Assembly: GCF_014281125.1 (NCBI RefSeq)
Contig: NZ_JACOEA010000004.1
Location: 62,001 to 126,000, forward strand
DNA: 64,000 bases
Reading direction: 5' to 3'
From: Lawsonibacter celer
GTDB taxonomy: Bacteria; Bacillota; Clostridia; Oscillospirales; Oscillospiraceae
This document shows positions 40,836 through 49,852 of this stretch, piece by piece. Within the stretch, counting starts at the first letter, position 1. Each line of letters begins with the position of its first letter. Below the pieces are notes generated by a model. It had not been told where the DNA came from. It did no database searches and saw only the letters and a list, made by a program, of their open reading frames with translations. The translations under genes were made by a program, and so were the position numbers.

Positions 40836-42059
40836 ATGAAACCCCTGCAAGGAGTTAAGGTCGTGGAGCTGGGTACCCATATCGCGGTTCCGCTGGCCTC
40901 CCGATTATTGGCGGACTGGGGCGCTCAGGTGATTAAGGTGGAAAATCCCAGCGGCGATCTGTGGCGTTATTACGGCCTGAATGTCCGCACCCCCATTTCC
41001 GATGAGGAAAACCCCATGTTTTCCATCCCCAATGCCAACAAAAAGATCGTTTCGCTCAATTTGAAGACAGAGGCGGGAAAGCGTATTCTGTTTCAGCTGC
41101 TGGAGGATGCCGATGTCTTTATGACCAACGTGCGGATGAAAGGCCTTAAGGGGCTCGGCCTGGACTATGAGAGCCTGTCCTACCGCTTTCCACGGCTGGT
41201 TTACTTTCACTTCACCGGGTACGGATATCAGGGGCCCTGGGCCTCCCGCCCCGGCTTCGACATCGCCGCGTTCTGGTCCGCCGGCGGCATGATCGGAAGC
41301 TGGACCCGGGAGGGCGCCACGCCGTTCGCCCCGGGCTCCGCCTTTGGCGATGCCACCGTGGCCAGCATGGCAGCCAGCGGCGTGCTGGCCGGTCTGGTGG
41401 GCAGCCGGAGCAGCGGCAAGGGCTGCTACCTGACGACCTCACTGTACGCCACCGCCATGTGGTATAATTTCGGGGATGTCATCAGCTGTCAGCCCCAATA
41501 TGGTCTCAAGCGCCCCGCCCCACAGGAGGATACAAGCAACTTCAACCCCTTCCTGTTCCCCTATCCCTGCAGGGATGGAAAGAGCGTTTATCTGGCCGCC
41601 TTGGAATTTGAGCGCAACTATGCCAAATGCCTGAGCGTGTTGGAGATGGAGGAATATCTGGAGGATGAGCGTTATAACACGCTGCCGGCCTACATCGAGC
41701 ACAGTGAGGAATTTACCGAAAAGGTCAAGGCAAAGATGCTCACCCGCAGCGCGGCCGAATGGGTGGAGCGTTTCGGCGCGGCGGATATTGTGATCCAAGA
41801 GATCCTGACCGGCGACGAGCTTTACCAGTGCGAACAGGCGTGGGCGGAAGGGGTGCTGACCAATGTGGAATTCCCTTCCAGCGGCTACGTTACCGCTATG
41901 CCCAACACTCCGGTGAAATTCATGGGCGAGGAACTGCCCCACACCCATGCCGTGGGCGGAATCGGCTGCAACACACGGGAGGTGTTGTCCGGACTGGGCT
42001 ACGCCCAGGAACAGATTGACGCCTTGGCACAATGCGGGGCCGTGCGGATGCCAGACTAA
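40836..42059 (+). CDS. CaiB/BaiF-family (type III) CoA-transferase 1
   Basis: The 407-residue enzyme starts after AAAAGGAGAGGAGTCAT. It begins with LQGVKVVELGTHIAVPLASRLLADWGAQVIKVENP, the family opening. The LKTEAGKRI and GLDYESL motifs follow. Class III enzymes move CoA directly between acids. The catalytic Asp of the family appears to be near residue 165-170 (FGDATVASM). It probably activates the substrate of the island, by CoA exchange with a product. Another copy of the family lies in the neighbouring operon. Confidence 0.92.
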   Translation: MKPLQGVKVVELGTHIAVPLASRLLADWGAQVIKVENPSGDLWRYYGLNVRTPISDEENPMFSIPNANKKIVSLNLKTEAGKRILFQLLEDADVFMTNVRMKGLKGLGLDYESLSYRFPRLVYFHFTGYGYQGPWASRPGFDIAAFWSAGGMIGSWTREGATPFAPGSAFGDATVASMAASGVLAGLVGSRSSGKGCYLTTSLYATAMWYNFGDVISCQPQYGLKRPAPQEDTSNFNPFLFPYPCRDGKSVYLAALEFERNYAKCLSVLEMEEYLEDERYNTLPAYIEHSEEFTEKVKAKMLTRSAAEWVERFGAADIVIQEILTGDELYQCEQAWAEGVLTNVEFPSSGYVTAMPNTPVKFMGEELPHTHAVGGIGCNTREVLSGLGYAQEQIDALAQCGAVRMPD

Positions 42060-42099
42060 GTATTTTTACCGCGTATTTTAATATTAGGAGGTATTTACC

Positions 42100-42837
42100 A
42101 TGTCTGATTTAAAGGGGAAATTTGCCGTTGTTACCGGCGCGGGCAAGGGGATTGGGGCCGCAATAGCGGCCCGCTTTCTCCGGGAACAGGCCGCGGGTGT
42201 GGCCATATGGGACTACGACCTGTGTCTGGCGGAGCAAACCGCCGTGCAGTTGGGCGGCAATGCCGTCGCCATCTGCTGCGATGTATCTGACAGCGCTCAG
42301 GTGGCCGCGGCCACACAGGCCACTCTGGCCGCCTTTGGGCGGATCGACATCCTGGTCAACAATGCCGGCATTACCCGGGATGCGCAGTTCCAGAATATGA
42401 CCGAAAAGCAGTGGAACGACGTGCTGCGCATCAACCTGGACGGCCCCTATCACTGCTGCAAGCACGTCGTCCCTCTGATGCGGGAACAGGGCTATGGAAG
42501 GATCGTCAATATTTCCTCTTCCTCCGCCAACGGCAACTTTGGTCAGGCCAACTATGCCGCCTCCAAGGCCGGCCTGCTGGGCCTGACCAAAACGCTGGCC
42601 AAGGAGCTGGCCGGCAAGGGCATTACCGTCAACGCCATCACGCCCGCCATGATTGACACGGATATGATGCGAGCGGTGCCGGAGAAGATACTCTCCCGGT
42701 ATATTCAGATCATTCCGCTTCAGCGTCTGGGAACCGTTGACGAACTGGCCGCCGCAGCCCTCTTCCTGGCCAGCGATGACGCCAGCTTTATCACCGGCGT
42801 GACCCTGCCCGTCAACGGGGGAACCTTTATTTATTAA
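42100..42837 (+). CDS. SDR dehydrogenase 1 (FabG/BaiA-like)
   Basis: The 245-residue protein starts after TTAGGAGGTATTTACC. It has TGAGKGIG (12-19), NNAG (87-90), Ser about 139 in NISSSS, Tyr152 and Lys156 in YAASK, and ends in the standard GVTLPVNGG. It is a typical 3-oxoacyl or hydroxysteroid dehydrogenase. An Asp following beta-2 (WDYD, 38-40) suggests NAD rather than NADP. In the island it would oxidise a hydroxyacyl-CoA before thiolysis. Confidence 0.92.
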   Translation: MSDLKGKFAVVTGAGKGIGAAIAARFLREQAAGVAIWDYDLCLAEQTAVQLGGNAVAICCDVSDSAQVAAATQATLAAFGRIDILVNNAGITRDAQFQNMTEKQWNDVLRINLDGPYHCCKHVVPLMREQGYGRIVNISSSSANGNFGQANYAASKAGLLGLTKTLAKELAGKGITVNAITPAMIDTDMMRAVPEKILSRYIQIIPLQRLGTVDELAAAALFLASDDASFITGVTLPVNGGTFIY

Positions 42838-42885
42838 TTCCTGACAGAATGAAGCAGCGCATGCTCGAAGATTGGAGGAGGCCTC

Positions 42886-43851
42886 TTGAAGATCAACACC
42901 GTGAGCGGCCCGGCGGATACATCTGATCTGGATGTTACACTGATGCATGAGCATATCTTTAATCTCTCTCCCGTCTTTGCCGGAGCATTCCCGGACTGGT
43001 GGGATCGGGAGGCCGGCATCCGGAAATTCGCTGGCCATGTGGAGCGACTCAAGAAGTACGGGCTGAACACCATTGTGGATGCCAGCCCCATCACTTTGGG
43101 CCGCGATATACGGGCGGTACGGCGGGCGGCGGAGCTGGCCGGAATCCATGTGCTCGCCACCACCGGCGTCTATTATGACGAGGTGCCCTGGCTGCACATC
43201 GGCACAGACCCCTATTACTTGGCACAATTTTATATCCGGGAGATCACCCAAGGCATTATGGGCACGGACAGCAAGGCCGCGCTGGTCAAATGTGCCACCG
43301 ACGTCCCCTTCGGCCTGAGCCAGACCAATCAGATGATGATTGCGGCCGCCGCCATCGCATCAAAGGAGACCGGCGTGCCCGTTATCACCCATGCAAACGC
43401 CTGGGAGCGTTACGGCCTGGCCCAGGTGGATGCCCTGCTGGGGTACAGCGTGCCGCCGCACAGGATCGTGATCGGCCACGCGTTTTCCTCCAATGACCTG
43501 GACTATGTGGAGGCGCTGTGCAGAAAGGGCGTGTATGTGGGATGCGATCAGATCGGCTTTCCGGCGCTCAACTCCCATGAAAACCTGGCTAAAATGGTGG
43601 GCGCTCTGTGCCGGAAGGGGTATGAGGATCAGATTTTCCTCTCCCACGACAGCGCGGTCAACTCTGATTTCGGCATTGCCATGACGCCGGTGGCGCACAC
43701 CGACGAAAGCGGCATGATCGGCGATTACAGTCAGGTATTTGAGGTTATGCCCGCCCTGCTGGAACGGGAGGGCGTCACACACGCCCAATTTGAGAAAATT
43801 ATGCGGGAAAATCCCAGACGCTATTTGGAACAGGTGCCCCTGCGGGACTGA
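42886..43851 (+). CDS. Phosphotriesterase-family hydrolase, possible lactonase
   Basis: A TTG start at 42886 follows TTGGAGGAGGCC. The 321-residue protein has the amidohydrolase metal motif HEH (His21, His23), candidate Lys in ALVKCATD, His in PVITHAN and VIGHAFSS, and Asp in LSHDSA. Known family members hydrolyse organophosphates or lactones, and the family is found often next to CoA-dependent degradation genes. Ring-opening of a lactone is an attractive inferred task here. It follows the SDR after 48 bases. Confidence 0.87.
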   Translation: MKINTVSGPADTSDLDVTLMHEHIFNLSPVFAGAFPDWWDREAGIRKFAGHVERLKKYGLNTIVDASPITLGRDIRAVRRAAELAGIHVLATTGVYYDEVPWLHIGTDPYYLAQFYIREITQGIMGTDSKAALVKCATDVPFGLSQTNQMMIAAAAIASKETGVPVITHANAWERYGLAQVDALLGYSVPPHRIVIGHAFSSNDLDYVEALCRKGVYVGCDQIGFPALNSHENLAKMVGALCRKGYEDQIFLSHDSAVNSDFGIAMTPVAHTDESGMIGDYSQVFEVMPALLEREGVTHAQFEKIMRENPRRYLEQVPLRD

Positions 43852-43876
43852 GGCCCTGGGGAAGATTGCGAGGTAT

Positions 43877-44674
43877 ATGGAAATGGATTACTATCAAAAC
43901 AAGGTATGCGTCATCACCGGCGCATCCACGGGTATTGGCTACGGCCTTGGCGTAAAGCTGCTGGAATATGGCGCCGGCCGGGTGTACTTTACCGCCCGCA
44001 CCCAATCCAAGCTGGACGAGGATCGGGAAAAGCTGGCCGCATATGGCGAGCGGGCACAGTTTTTGGCCGTGGACGTTACCGACGCCCAGGCGGTTTCCGC
44101 TCTGATGAATCAGGTGGCTGCTGACAACGGCCGGATTGACTTTCTCTTCAATAACGCCGGTATCGGCGCGGGCGGCCCCACGGAACGCGCCTCGCTCCAC
44201 GCCTGGGAGCGGGTACTGAACACGGATCTGTGGGGGGTAATTTACGGCGTGAACGCAGTGCTGCCCATCATGCTTGCGCAGGGGTTTGGCCATATTGTCA
44301 ACACGGCCTCCATCCAGGGGCTTACCCCCGCCCCCTATCAGGTGCTGTACTCCACCGCCAAACATGCTGTGGTCGGCCTGAGCGAGAGCCTGCGCATGGA
44401 AATGCTGCCGCGCAACATCCATGTCTCCGTCCTGTGTCCCGGGGCGGTGGAGAGTGAGATCTTTCATAAGGGCGGCAACGACACGCCCAAAGACGCCATT
44501 ACAGCGGAGCATGCCGCTGTCTGGGCACTGGAACGCATCGCCAGGCATCAGGGCATTATTCCGGTGGCCGAGGCGGCCCAGAAGCTGTATGACGTCTATC
44601 GGACGGAGCCGGAACGGGTGGAGCAGACTCTGATGGACTTCGGCGCCAGTATTCGCGGACGAAAGCGGGATTGA
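43877..44674 (+). CDS. SDR dehydrogenase 2
   Basis: The start at 43877 (MEMDYYQNK) lies behind GCGAGG. The 265-residue protein has TGASTGIG (14-21), NNAG (92-95), Tyr158 and Lys162 in YSTAK, and a long C-terminal helix region ending GRKRD. An Arg follows beta-2 (TART, 39-42), suggesting NADP use, unlike SDR 1. It is the last gene of the island, read up to the terminator at 44734. A second oxidoreduction step with different cofactor choice is likely. Confidence 0.9.
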   Translation: MEMDYYQNKVCVITGASTGIGYGLGVKLLEYGAGRVYFTARTQSKLDEDREKLAAYGERAQFLAVDVTDAQAVSALMNQVAADNGRIDFLFNNAGIGAGGPTERASLHAWERVLNTDLWGVIYGVNAVLPIMLAQGFGHIVNTASIQGLTPAPYQVLYSTAKHAVVGLSESLRMEMLPRNIHVSVLCPGAVESEIFHKGGNDTPKDAITAEHAAVWALERIARHQGIIPVAEAAQKLYDVYRTEPERVEQTLMDFGASIRGRKRD

Positions 44675-44733
44675 CTCTGTGTAGCTCCGGCAGGCATCTC
44701 CCGTTTGGAAAGCGGGAGGGGTAAAATGAATCC

Positions 44734-44779
44734 AAAAACCATCCCCGTATTCGCTTGCGCGGATACGGGGATGGTTTTT
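44734..44779. terminator. Bidirectional terminator between the two catabolic operons
   Basis: AAAAACCATCCCCGTAT, 12-base loop, ATACGGGGATGGTTTTT. A long stem with A-run and T-run works for both converging operons. Confidence 0.92.
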
Positions 44780-44785
44780 GGGAGC

Positions 44786-45952
44786 TCAGGTTTTGTTTAA
44801 AAGCGCGAGAATCTCCTGGGTATGCTCACCTAGCTTTGGGGCGGCTGTCAGCAGCGCCGGTGTCTGGGACTCTATACGGAAGGGAGGGCAGGGATAAATG
44901 TATTCCTCTCCATTGGGGTAGCTAACACGCTGCAGATAGCCGTTAGCCCACGCCTGTTCACTGTCCGGTACCTCGGAGTAATGGTTGAGGCGGGTGCACA
45001 CAATGTCCAGGCCCGAGAGAATGCGGACCCACTCGTCAGCGGGCTTGGCGGCAAAGGATGCGGCAAAGAGGTCCATCATCTCTTTATTGTGCTGTTTCCG
45101 CTTTTCCGGGGTATCAAACCGCGGGTCCTGCAGCAGGTCTGGATACCCGAGTGCCTGGTGCAGGGCCGGGGCGTATCGGCTGTACTCCAAAATACAACAC
45201 ATGACCCACTCGCCGTCCGCGCACAGGTAGGGGGAGCTTTCTGGAGCGCACTCCTCTCTGCGTACCGGCGCGAAACCCGGCGTGTTTCTGGCCACGGCAA
45301 TCATGCCGCAGGCCGCCCAGATACCAGCGTTGTAGAGAGAGGTGGTGACAAAGTCCCCCTCTCCGGTGGCGGAGCGGCGGAGCAGGGCGGTGAGTATCGT
45401 GGCGTACAGCATGGTGCCCGTCACGGTGTCTCCTGCCCCAAGGGGAGTCAGCGCCGGATAGCTGTTGTCGGTCCTCACACTCATGTCCGCCGTATAACCG
45501 GCCTTGGCCCAGAAGGCCACCGCATCAAAGCCGGGGGCATCCGCGTCTGGTCCTTCAGGGCCGTAAGCGGTAAGCCAGGCATAAATCAGCCGCGGATGGC
45601 GCGCGCGCAGCGTTTCGTGGTCCAGCCCCAGCCGGCGCAGCGACTTGCCTCGGGTATTGGTGAGAAAAATATCCGCCTTGGCAATCAGCTTATGCATGGC
45701 GGCCATGCCGTCTGCTGTTTTCAAATCCAGCAGGACGCTCCTCTTTCCGGAGTTGCACACTTCAAACCGGGCATTAATCCGATTCGAGCCGGTTTCATCG
45801 CCGTAGCGCCAGGCATCGCCGTAGGGCGGAGCCTCCACCTTAATAACCTGCGCCCCCAGGTCCGCCAACAGCTTCCCACAGGTGGGAGCGGCCACATAGG
45901 TGGCCAGTTCCACGACCATCAGCCCGTCGAGCAGTTTCCGATTCGCTTCCAT
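44786..45952 (-). CDS. CaiB/BaiF-family (type III) CoA-transferase 2
   Basis: The start at 45952 (MEANRKLLDG) follows CAGGAGAATTCT; longer starts lack a site. The 388-residue protein has LLDGLMVVELATYVAAPTCGKLLADLGAQVIKVE at its start, the family pattern, and SVLLDLKTADGM and GLDHETL later. It is last in the leftward sigma-54 operon. It may move CoA from the BKACE product to a new acid, saving ATP. A 13-bp hairpin lies before it. Confidence 0.92.
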   Translation of the reverse strand: MEANRKLLDGLMVVELATYVAAPTCGKLLADLGAQVIKVEAPPYGDAWRYGDETGSNRINARFEVCNSGKRSVLLDLKTADGMAAMHKLIAKADIFLTNTRGKSLRRLGLDHETLRARHPRLIYAWLTAYGPEGPDADAPGFDAVAFWAKAGYTADMSVRTDNSYPALTPLGAGDTVTGTMLYATILTALLRRSATGEGDFVTTSLYNAGIWAACGMIAVARNTPGFAPVRREECAPESSPYLCADGEWVMCCILEYSRYAPALHQALGYPDLLQDPRFDTPEKRKQHNKEMMDLFAASFAAKPADEWVRILSGLDIVCTRLNHYSEVPDSEQAWANGYLQRVSYPNGEEYIYPCPPFRIESQTPALLTAAPKLGEHTQEILALLNKT

Positions 45953-45988
45953 AGAATTCTCCTGTTTTGATAAGAAATTTCCTGCGGA

Positions 45989-46017
45989 GGGGCATGGCGC
46001 CTTTGGCGCCATGCCCC
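45989..46017 (-). other. Intergenic 13-bp hairpin before CoA-transferase 2
   Basis: GGGGCATGGCGCC, loop TTT (AAA on the minus strand), GGCGCCATGCCCC. No T-run follows on the coding strand, so RNA stabilisation or a translation control is more likely than termination. Confidence 0.65.
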
Positions 46018-46051
46018 AAAAAACCGAGTTAGGATGCTGCCCAGAGGGCGG

Positions 46052-46909
46052 TTACCCTTGGTATTCAGCCAGCGCATGGCGGGTAATGCCCAGCATCTGC
46101 CGCGCCTCGTCGGCAGTAGCCGGTTCACGGCCTGCCAGACGCGCGATTGCGGCGGCCCGCTCCACCAGCTGTACATTGGTACCCTTCACCCCTTTGGACA
46201 GGTAGAGGTTGTCCTCCAGACCCACCCGCAGACCGTCGCAGCCCAGGGCCAGACCGGTGAGCAGCATGGGAAGATGGGCCTTGCCGATGCCGGTGACGCT
46301 CCAGGTAGACCCGGCGGGCAGGCGGCGGTGGAGGTATTCCAGGTTTTCCACCGTGCCGTCCATAGCGCCCACCACGCCGAGCACAAACTGGAAATGGCAG
46401 GGCGCCTTGAGCACGTTGTAGCCGGTGTAAGCGATAGCGTTGCTCAACATACCCGCGTCAAAGATTTCAATTTCGGGCTTGATGTCGTACTGTTGCGTGG
46501 TCTTGCCAAGCTCCACCAGGAAATTGGGGCTGTTCTCAAACACGCCGCCCAGGGCCCAGTTAAAGGTGCCCGCGTCGTAGGAGCATACCTCGGGACGAAG
46601 CTGGCGCAGGTGCTCCTGACGGAGAAAGCTGTCATTGCTGCCGCCGGAGGTGGTCAGGTTGACAATGACGTCCACGCCCGCCTTTTCGGTGGCCTCCTTG
46701 ACCGCCTCAAAGGCGGCGCGGAAATACTCGGTCTGCATAGTGGGACGGCCCTCCTCGTCGTGGACGTGGATATGGACCATAGAGGCCCCAGCCTTGGCCA
46801 CCGCCACAGCGTCGGCGGCGATCTCCTCCGGGGAGATGGGTATATCCGGGGTCTGTGACTTGCTGCCGGCGGTGCCGGTCAGGGCCGCGGAAAGAATGAC
46901 TTTTTTCAT
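46052..46909 (-). CDS. BKACE-family beta-keto acid cleavage enzyme (DUF849)
   Basis: The 285-residue protein has the metal motif VHIHVHDEEG (His46, His48), where most relatives carry Arg in place of the last His (His50). VGLEDNLY near residue 230 supplies the metal-ligand Glu. BKACE enzymes convert a beta-keto acid plus acetyl-CoA into acetoacetate and a new acyl-CoA; members act on 3-keto-5-aminohexanoate and 3-dehydrocarnitine. Its 3HCDH-type neighbour could make the keto acid from a 3-hydroxy acid. It lies 19 bases after that gene. Confidence 0.92.
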   Translation of the reverse strand: MKKVILSAALTGTAGSKSQTPDIPISPEEIAADAVAVAKAGASMVHIHVHDEEGRPTMQTEYFRAAFEAVKEATEKAGVDVIVNLTTSGGSNDSFLRQEHLRQLRPEVCSYDAGTFNWALGGVFENSPNFLVELGKTTQQYDIKPEIEIFDAGMLSNAIAYTGYNVLKAPCHFQFVLGVVGAMDGTVENLEYLHRRLPAGSTWSVTGIGKAHLPMLLTGLALGCDGLRVGLEDNLYLSKGVKGTNVQLVERAAAIARLAGREPATADEARQMLGITRHALAEYQG

Positions 46910-46928
46910 GGAATTTGCTCCTCAACCT

Positions 46929-47783
46929 TTATTCGTAATCATAAAAACCGTGGCCTACGGATCGGCCGAAGCGGCCCCGCTTGACCAAATCCTCATAAAC
47001 ATCGTACATGTCCGGCTTCTTCCCGGTGGCCTTGTACTGGGCCTGCATCATGTCGAAGCTCAGGTTGACGCCGGTCAGATCGTTCAGACGGAAGGGGCCC
47101 ATGGGGTGGTGGAAGCCCTCCTCCATTGCGATATCCACGTCCTGGAAGGTACAGTAGCCGTTCTGAACCAGATAGTGGGCCCGCTCGGTGAGGCCGGCGA
47201 TCAGGAAGTTGCCGGCAAAGCCAGGGATCTCCTTCTTCTGCCAGATGGGCTTTTTGCCGGTGTTGACGCAGAAGTCGTAGGCGGCTTTGGCAGTCTCGTC
47301 GGAACAGTGGGGGCCCTGAACGATCTCCACGAACTTCATGACCAGGGCGGGATTGTAGAAATGCATGTTGCACAGGCGGGAGGGATTGGACACGTCCTGG
47401 GCGAAAAGCGAGGACACCATAAAGCTGGAGTTGGTGCACAGGATTACGTCCTTGCCCACAATGCCGTCAAGCTGCTGAAAGAGCTTGTGCTTGACGTCCT
47501 CAATCTCCACCACGGCCTCAATGACGCAGTCGGCGCCCTCACAGGCTTTGGCCAGGTCGGCCTCCACACGGAAACGCCTCTGAATGGCGTCCACCTGCTC
47601 CTGGGTCATGCGGCCCTTTGTGACGCGGCCGGCGAGGTACTCCTGCGCCCATTTCTGCACGTCCTCCAAAACGGCGGGGGCCACATCGTACACTGCGGCG
47701 CCATAGCCGTAGATGGCGGCGTTCAGGGCAATCTGGCGGCCCATACGGCCGCCGCCCACAACACAAATGTTCTTAATTTCCAT
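46929..47783 (-). CDS. 3-hydroxyacyl-CoA dehydrogenase-like protein
   Basis: The start at 47783 (MEIKNICVVGGG) follows GAAAGGGAG. The 284-residue protein has the NAD loop GGGRMG (10-15), His141 in NMHFYNP and Glu153 in FVEIV (the catalytic pair), IPGFAGNFL and HPMGPFRLNDLTG. This is the 3-hydroxybutyryl-CoA dehydrogenase layout. L-carnitine dehydrogenases belong to the same family and sit next to BKACE genes, so it may act on a free 3-hydroxy acid here. Coenzyme A binding cannot be settled by eye. Confidence 0.9.
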   Translation of the reverse strand: MEIKNICVVGGGRMGRQIALNAAIYGYGAAVYDVAPAVLEDVQKWAQEYLAGRVTKGRMTQEQVDAIQRRFRVEADLAKACEGADCVIEAVVEIEDVKHKLFQQLDGIVGKDVILCTNSSFMVSSLFAQDVSNPSRLCNMHFYNPALVMKFVEIVQGPHCSDETAKAAYDFCVNTGKKPIWQKKEIPGFAGNFLIAGLTERAHYLVQNGYCTFQDVDIAMEEGFHHPMGPFRLNDLTGVNLSFDMMQAQYKATGKKPDMYDVYEDLVKRGRFGRSVGHGFYDYE

Positions 47784-47819
47784 GTATAATCTCCCTTTCA
47801 AAATAATATTGCACCGGAC

Positions 47820-48812
47820 TCAGCCGGCGGCCATCTCGGCCGCGCCCGCATTTGCTGGGGCCCCGCCGCAGCGGTGGCAGGCCACAATGTGCCCGTTTCC
47901 CAGGTCGCGCATAGGCTGCTCCTCCTGGCACTGCTTGGTGGCGTAGGGACAGCGAGGGGCAAAGCGGCAGCCCGGCTTGGGATTGATGGGGGAGGATACC
48001 TCGCCACGGATGAGCTCCGGCTCCTTGTCCTTATACCCCAGGGCTGGAATGGGAATGGCGCTGAGCAGCGCCTGAGTATAGGGGTGGGCGGGATTGGAGA
48101 ACAGCTCGTTTCGGGGGGCCCGCTCCACCATCTGGCCGAGGTAGAGCACGGCAATCTCATCGGAGATATGCTTGACCACCGAAAGATTGTGGGTGATGAA
48201 CATGTAGGTCAGACCCATTTTGTCCTGGAGGTCCATCATCAGGTTCAGAATCTGGGCCTGAATGGACACGTCCAGGGCGGAGACCGGCTCGTCGCACACC
48301 ACGAATTTCGGATCCAGGGACAGGGCCCGGGCGATGCCGATGCGCTGGCGGCGACCGCCGTCAATCTCATGGGGATAGGTGTTGATGTACCGGTCGGACA
48401 GACCTACCGTATCCATCAGCTCCAGTGTGCGGCGCTCCAGGTCAGCCTTGTCCTTGCAGATGCCGTAAATCCGCATGGGCTCGGAAATCGTTTGGAATAC
48501 CGTTTTTCTCGGATTCAGAGAGGCATAGGGGTCCTGGAAGATAAGCTGCATCTCCCGGCGCATCTTGTGCAGCTCCTTCTGGTCCATTTTGGTTACGTCG
48601 CGGCCGTCAAACAGGACCTCGCCTGAGGTGGGCTCAATCAGCCGCAGGATGCAGCGGCCCAAAGTGGACTTACCGCAGCCAGACTCGCCCACGATGCCTA
48701 GGGTCTTGCCCCGGGGGATGGTCAGGTTGATGTCGTCCACCGCGTGGAGGTAACCGGCTGGAGTGGGAAAGTATTTTTTCAGGTGGTTGCACGCGAGCAA
48801 AATATCACTCAT
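47820..48812 (-). CDS. dppF: Dipeptide-type ABC importer ATPase (DppF/OppF)
   Basis: Start at 48812 (MSDILLACNHLKKYF) after GGAGGAATCCGTC. The 330-residue ATPase has Walker A GESGCGKST, Walker B VVCDEP, and the unusual signature DGGRRQRIGIARAL in place of LSGGQ. The C-terminal four-Cys-like segment (CRFAPRCPYATKQC) that binds an Fe-S cluster in Opp ATPases is present. It overlaps no gene but lies 18 bases after DppD. It powers the importer of this operon. Confidence 0.94.
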   Translation of the reverse strand: MSDILLACNHLKKYFPTPAGYLHAVDDINLTIPRGKTLGIVGESGCGKSTLGRCILRLIEPTSGEVLFDGRDVTKMDQKELHKMRREMQLIFQDPYASLNPRKTVFQTISEPMRIYGICKDKADLERRTLELMDTVGLSDRYINTYPHEIDGGRRQRIGIARALSLDPKFVVCDEPVSALDVSIQAQILNLMMDLQDKMGLTYMFITHNLSVVKHISDEIAVLYLGQMVERAPRNELFSNPAHPYTQALLSAIPIPALGYKDKEPELIRGEVSSPINPKPGCRFAPRCPYATKQCQEEQPMRDLGNGHIVACHRCGGAPANAGAAEMAAG

Positions 48813-48829
48813 GACGGATTCCTCCACGT

Positions 48830-49843
48830 TTAAAGGTCGGCGTCGGCATACAGGACGCATCTGATTTGGTGCTGCCCCTTTCGGGCGATCGGAATTTCCG
48901 TGGGAGTCCCTGCGCTCCCTACGGGGTCTGTGCTTCCACAGCGCGCGGGGTCATAGTGCGGGCACCGGGGGCCGAAGCTGCACCCTGCGGGCAGATCGGT
49001 TGGGTCGGGCATCAGCCCGGGGATGGGGGAGAGCCGTTCGGCGTCCATAGTTAGGTTTGGGATGGAGCCGAACAGACCCACTGTATAGGGGTGATGTTTT
49101 TTCTCCGGGTCAAAAATATCCTCCAGAGTGCCGAACTCCACGATTTCCCCGGCATACATGATGCCGATGATGTCGCAGATGCTGGCCACTACGCCCAAAT
49201 CGTGGGTGATGAGCAGAAGCGCGGAGTGGAGCTCGCGCTTCAGCCTGCGCATCATGGAGAGCACCTGGGCCTGGATGGTCACATCCAGGGCGGTGGTGGG
49301 TTCGTCGGCGATGAGCAGCTCCGGGTTGCAGGCAATGGCGATGGCGATCATCACGCGCTGCTTCATGCCGCCCGAGAACTGGTGGGGATATTCGTGCATC
49401 CGGGCGGCGGGGATCCCTACCATCTCCAGGATGCGGCCGACCTCGGCGTCTACGTTTGCCCGGTCCAGGTCCTCACGGTGGAGGAGCAGCACCTCGGCAA
49501 TCTGATCGCGCACGGTAATGACCGGGTCCAGGCTGGTCATGGGGTCCTGAAAAATCATGGCCGCCCGGCCGCCCCGGATGGCGCGCATCTCAGCCTCGCT
49601 GACCGACATGACATCCCGCCCATCAAAGCGTATTTCACCGCCGGTGACCTTGGCCGTATACTTGGGCAGCAAGCGCAGAATGGACAGGGCTGTGGTGGTC
49701 TTGCCGGCGCCGGTCTCGCCGACCAGGCCCATGGACTGGCCGCGGTCCAGAGAGAAGGTAATCCCGTTAACCGCTTTTGCCGGGCCATTTTCTGAGGTGT
49801 ACTCAATGCGCAGACCATTGATTTCCAATAATTTCTCGCTCAT
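48830..49843 (-). CDS. dppD: Dipeptide-type ABC importer ATPase (DppD/OppD)
   Basis: The 337-residue ATPase has Walker A GETGAGKTT, signature FSGGMKQRVMIA and Walker B LLIADEP. The C-terminal CSFGPRCPHYDPARC supplies four Cys. It forms the ATPase pair with DppF. Start ATG 49843 after GAGGTGATGGT; the gene follows DppC by 9 bases. Confidence 0.95.
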   Translation of the reverse strand: MSEKLLEINGLRIEYTSENGPAKAVNGITFSLDRGQSMGLVGETGAGKTTTALSILRLLPKYTAKVTGGEIRFDGRDVMSVSEAEMRAIRGGRAAMIFQDPMTSLDPVITVRDQIAEVLLLHREDLDRANVDAEVGRILEMVGIPAARMHEYPHQFSGGMKQRVMIAIAIACNPELLIADEPTTALDVTIQAQVLSMMRRLKRELHSALLLITHDLGVVASICDIIGIMYAGEIVEFGTLEDIFDPEKKHHPYTVGLFGSIPNLTMDAERLSPIPGLMPDPTDLPAGCSFGPRCPHYDPARCGSTDPVGSAGTPTEIPIARKGQHQIRCVLYADADL

Positions 49844-49852
49844 ACCATCACC

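Noticed and set aside
35509..44674. A true bile-acid 7-alpha-dehydroxylation operon
   Set aside because: BaiB ligase, BaiE dehydratase and the other bai-specific genes are absent, while thiolases and a PTE-type hydrolase are present.
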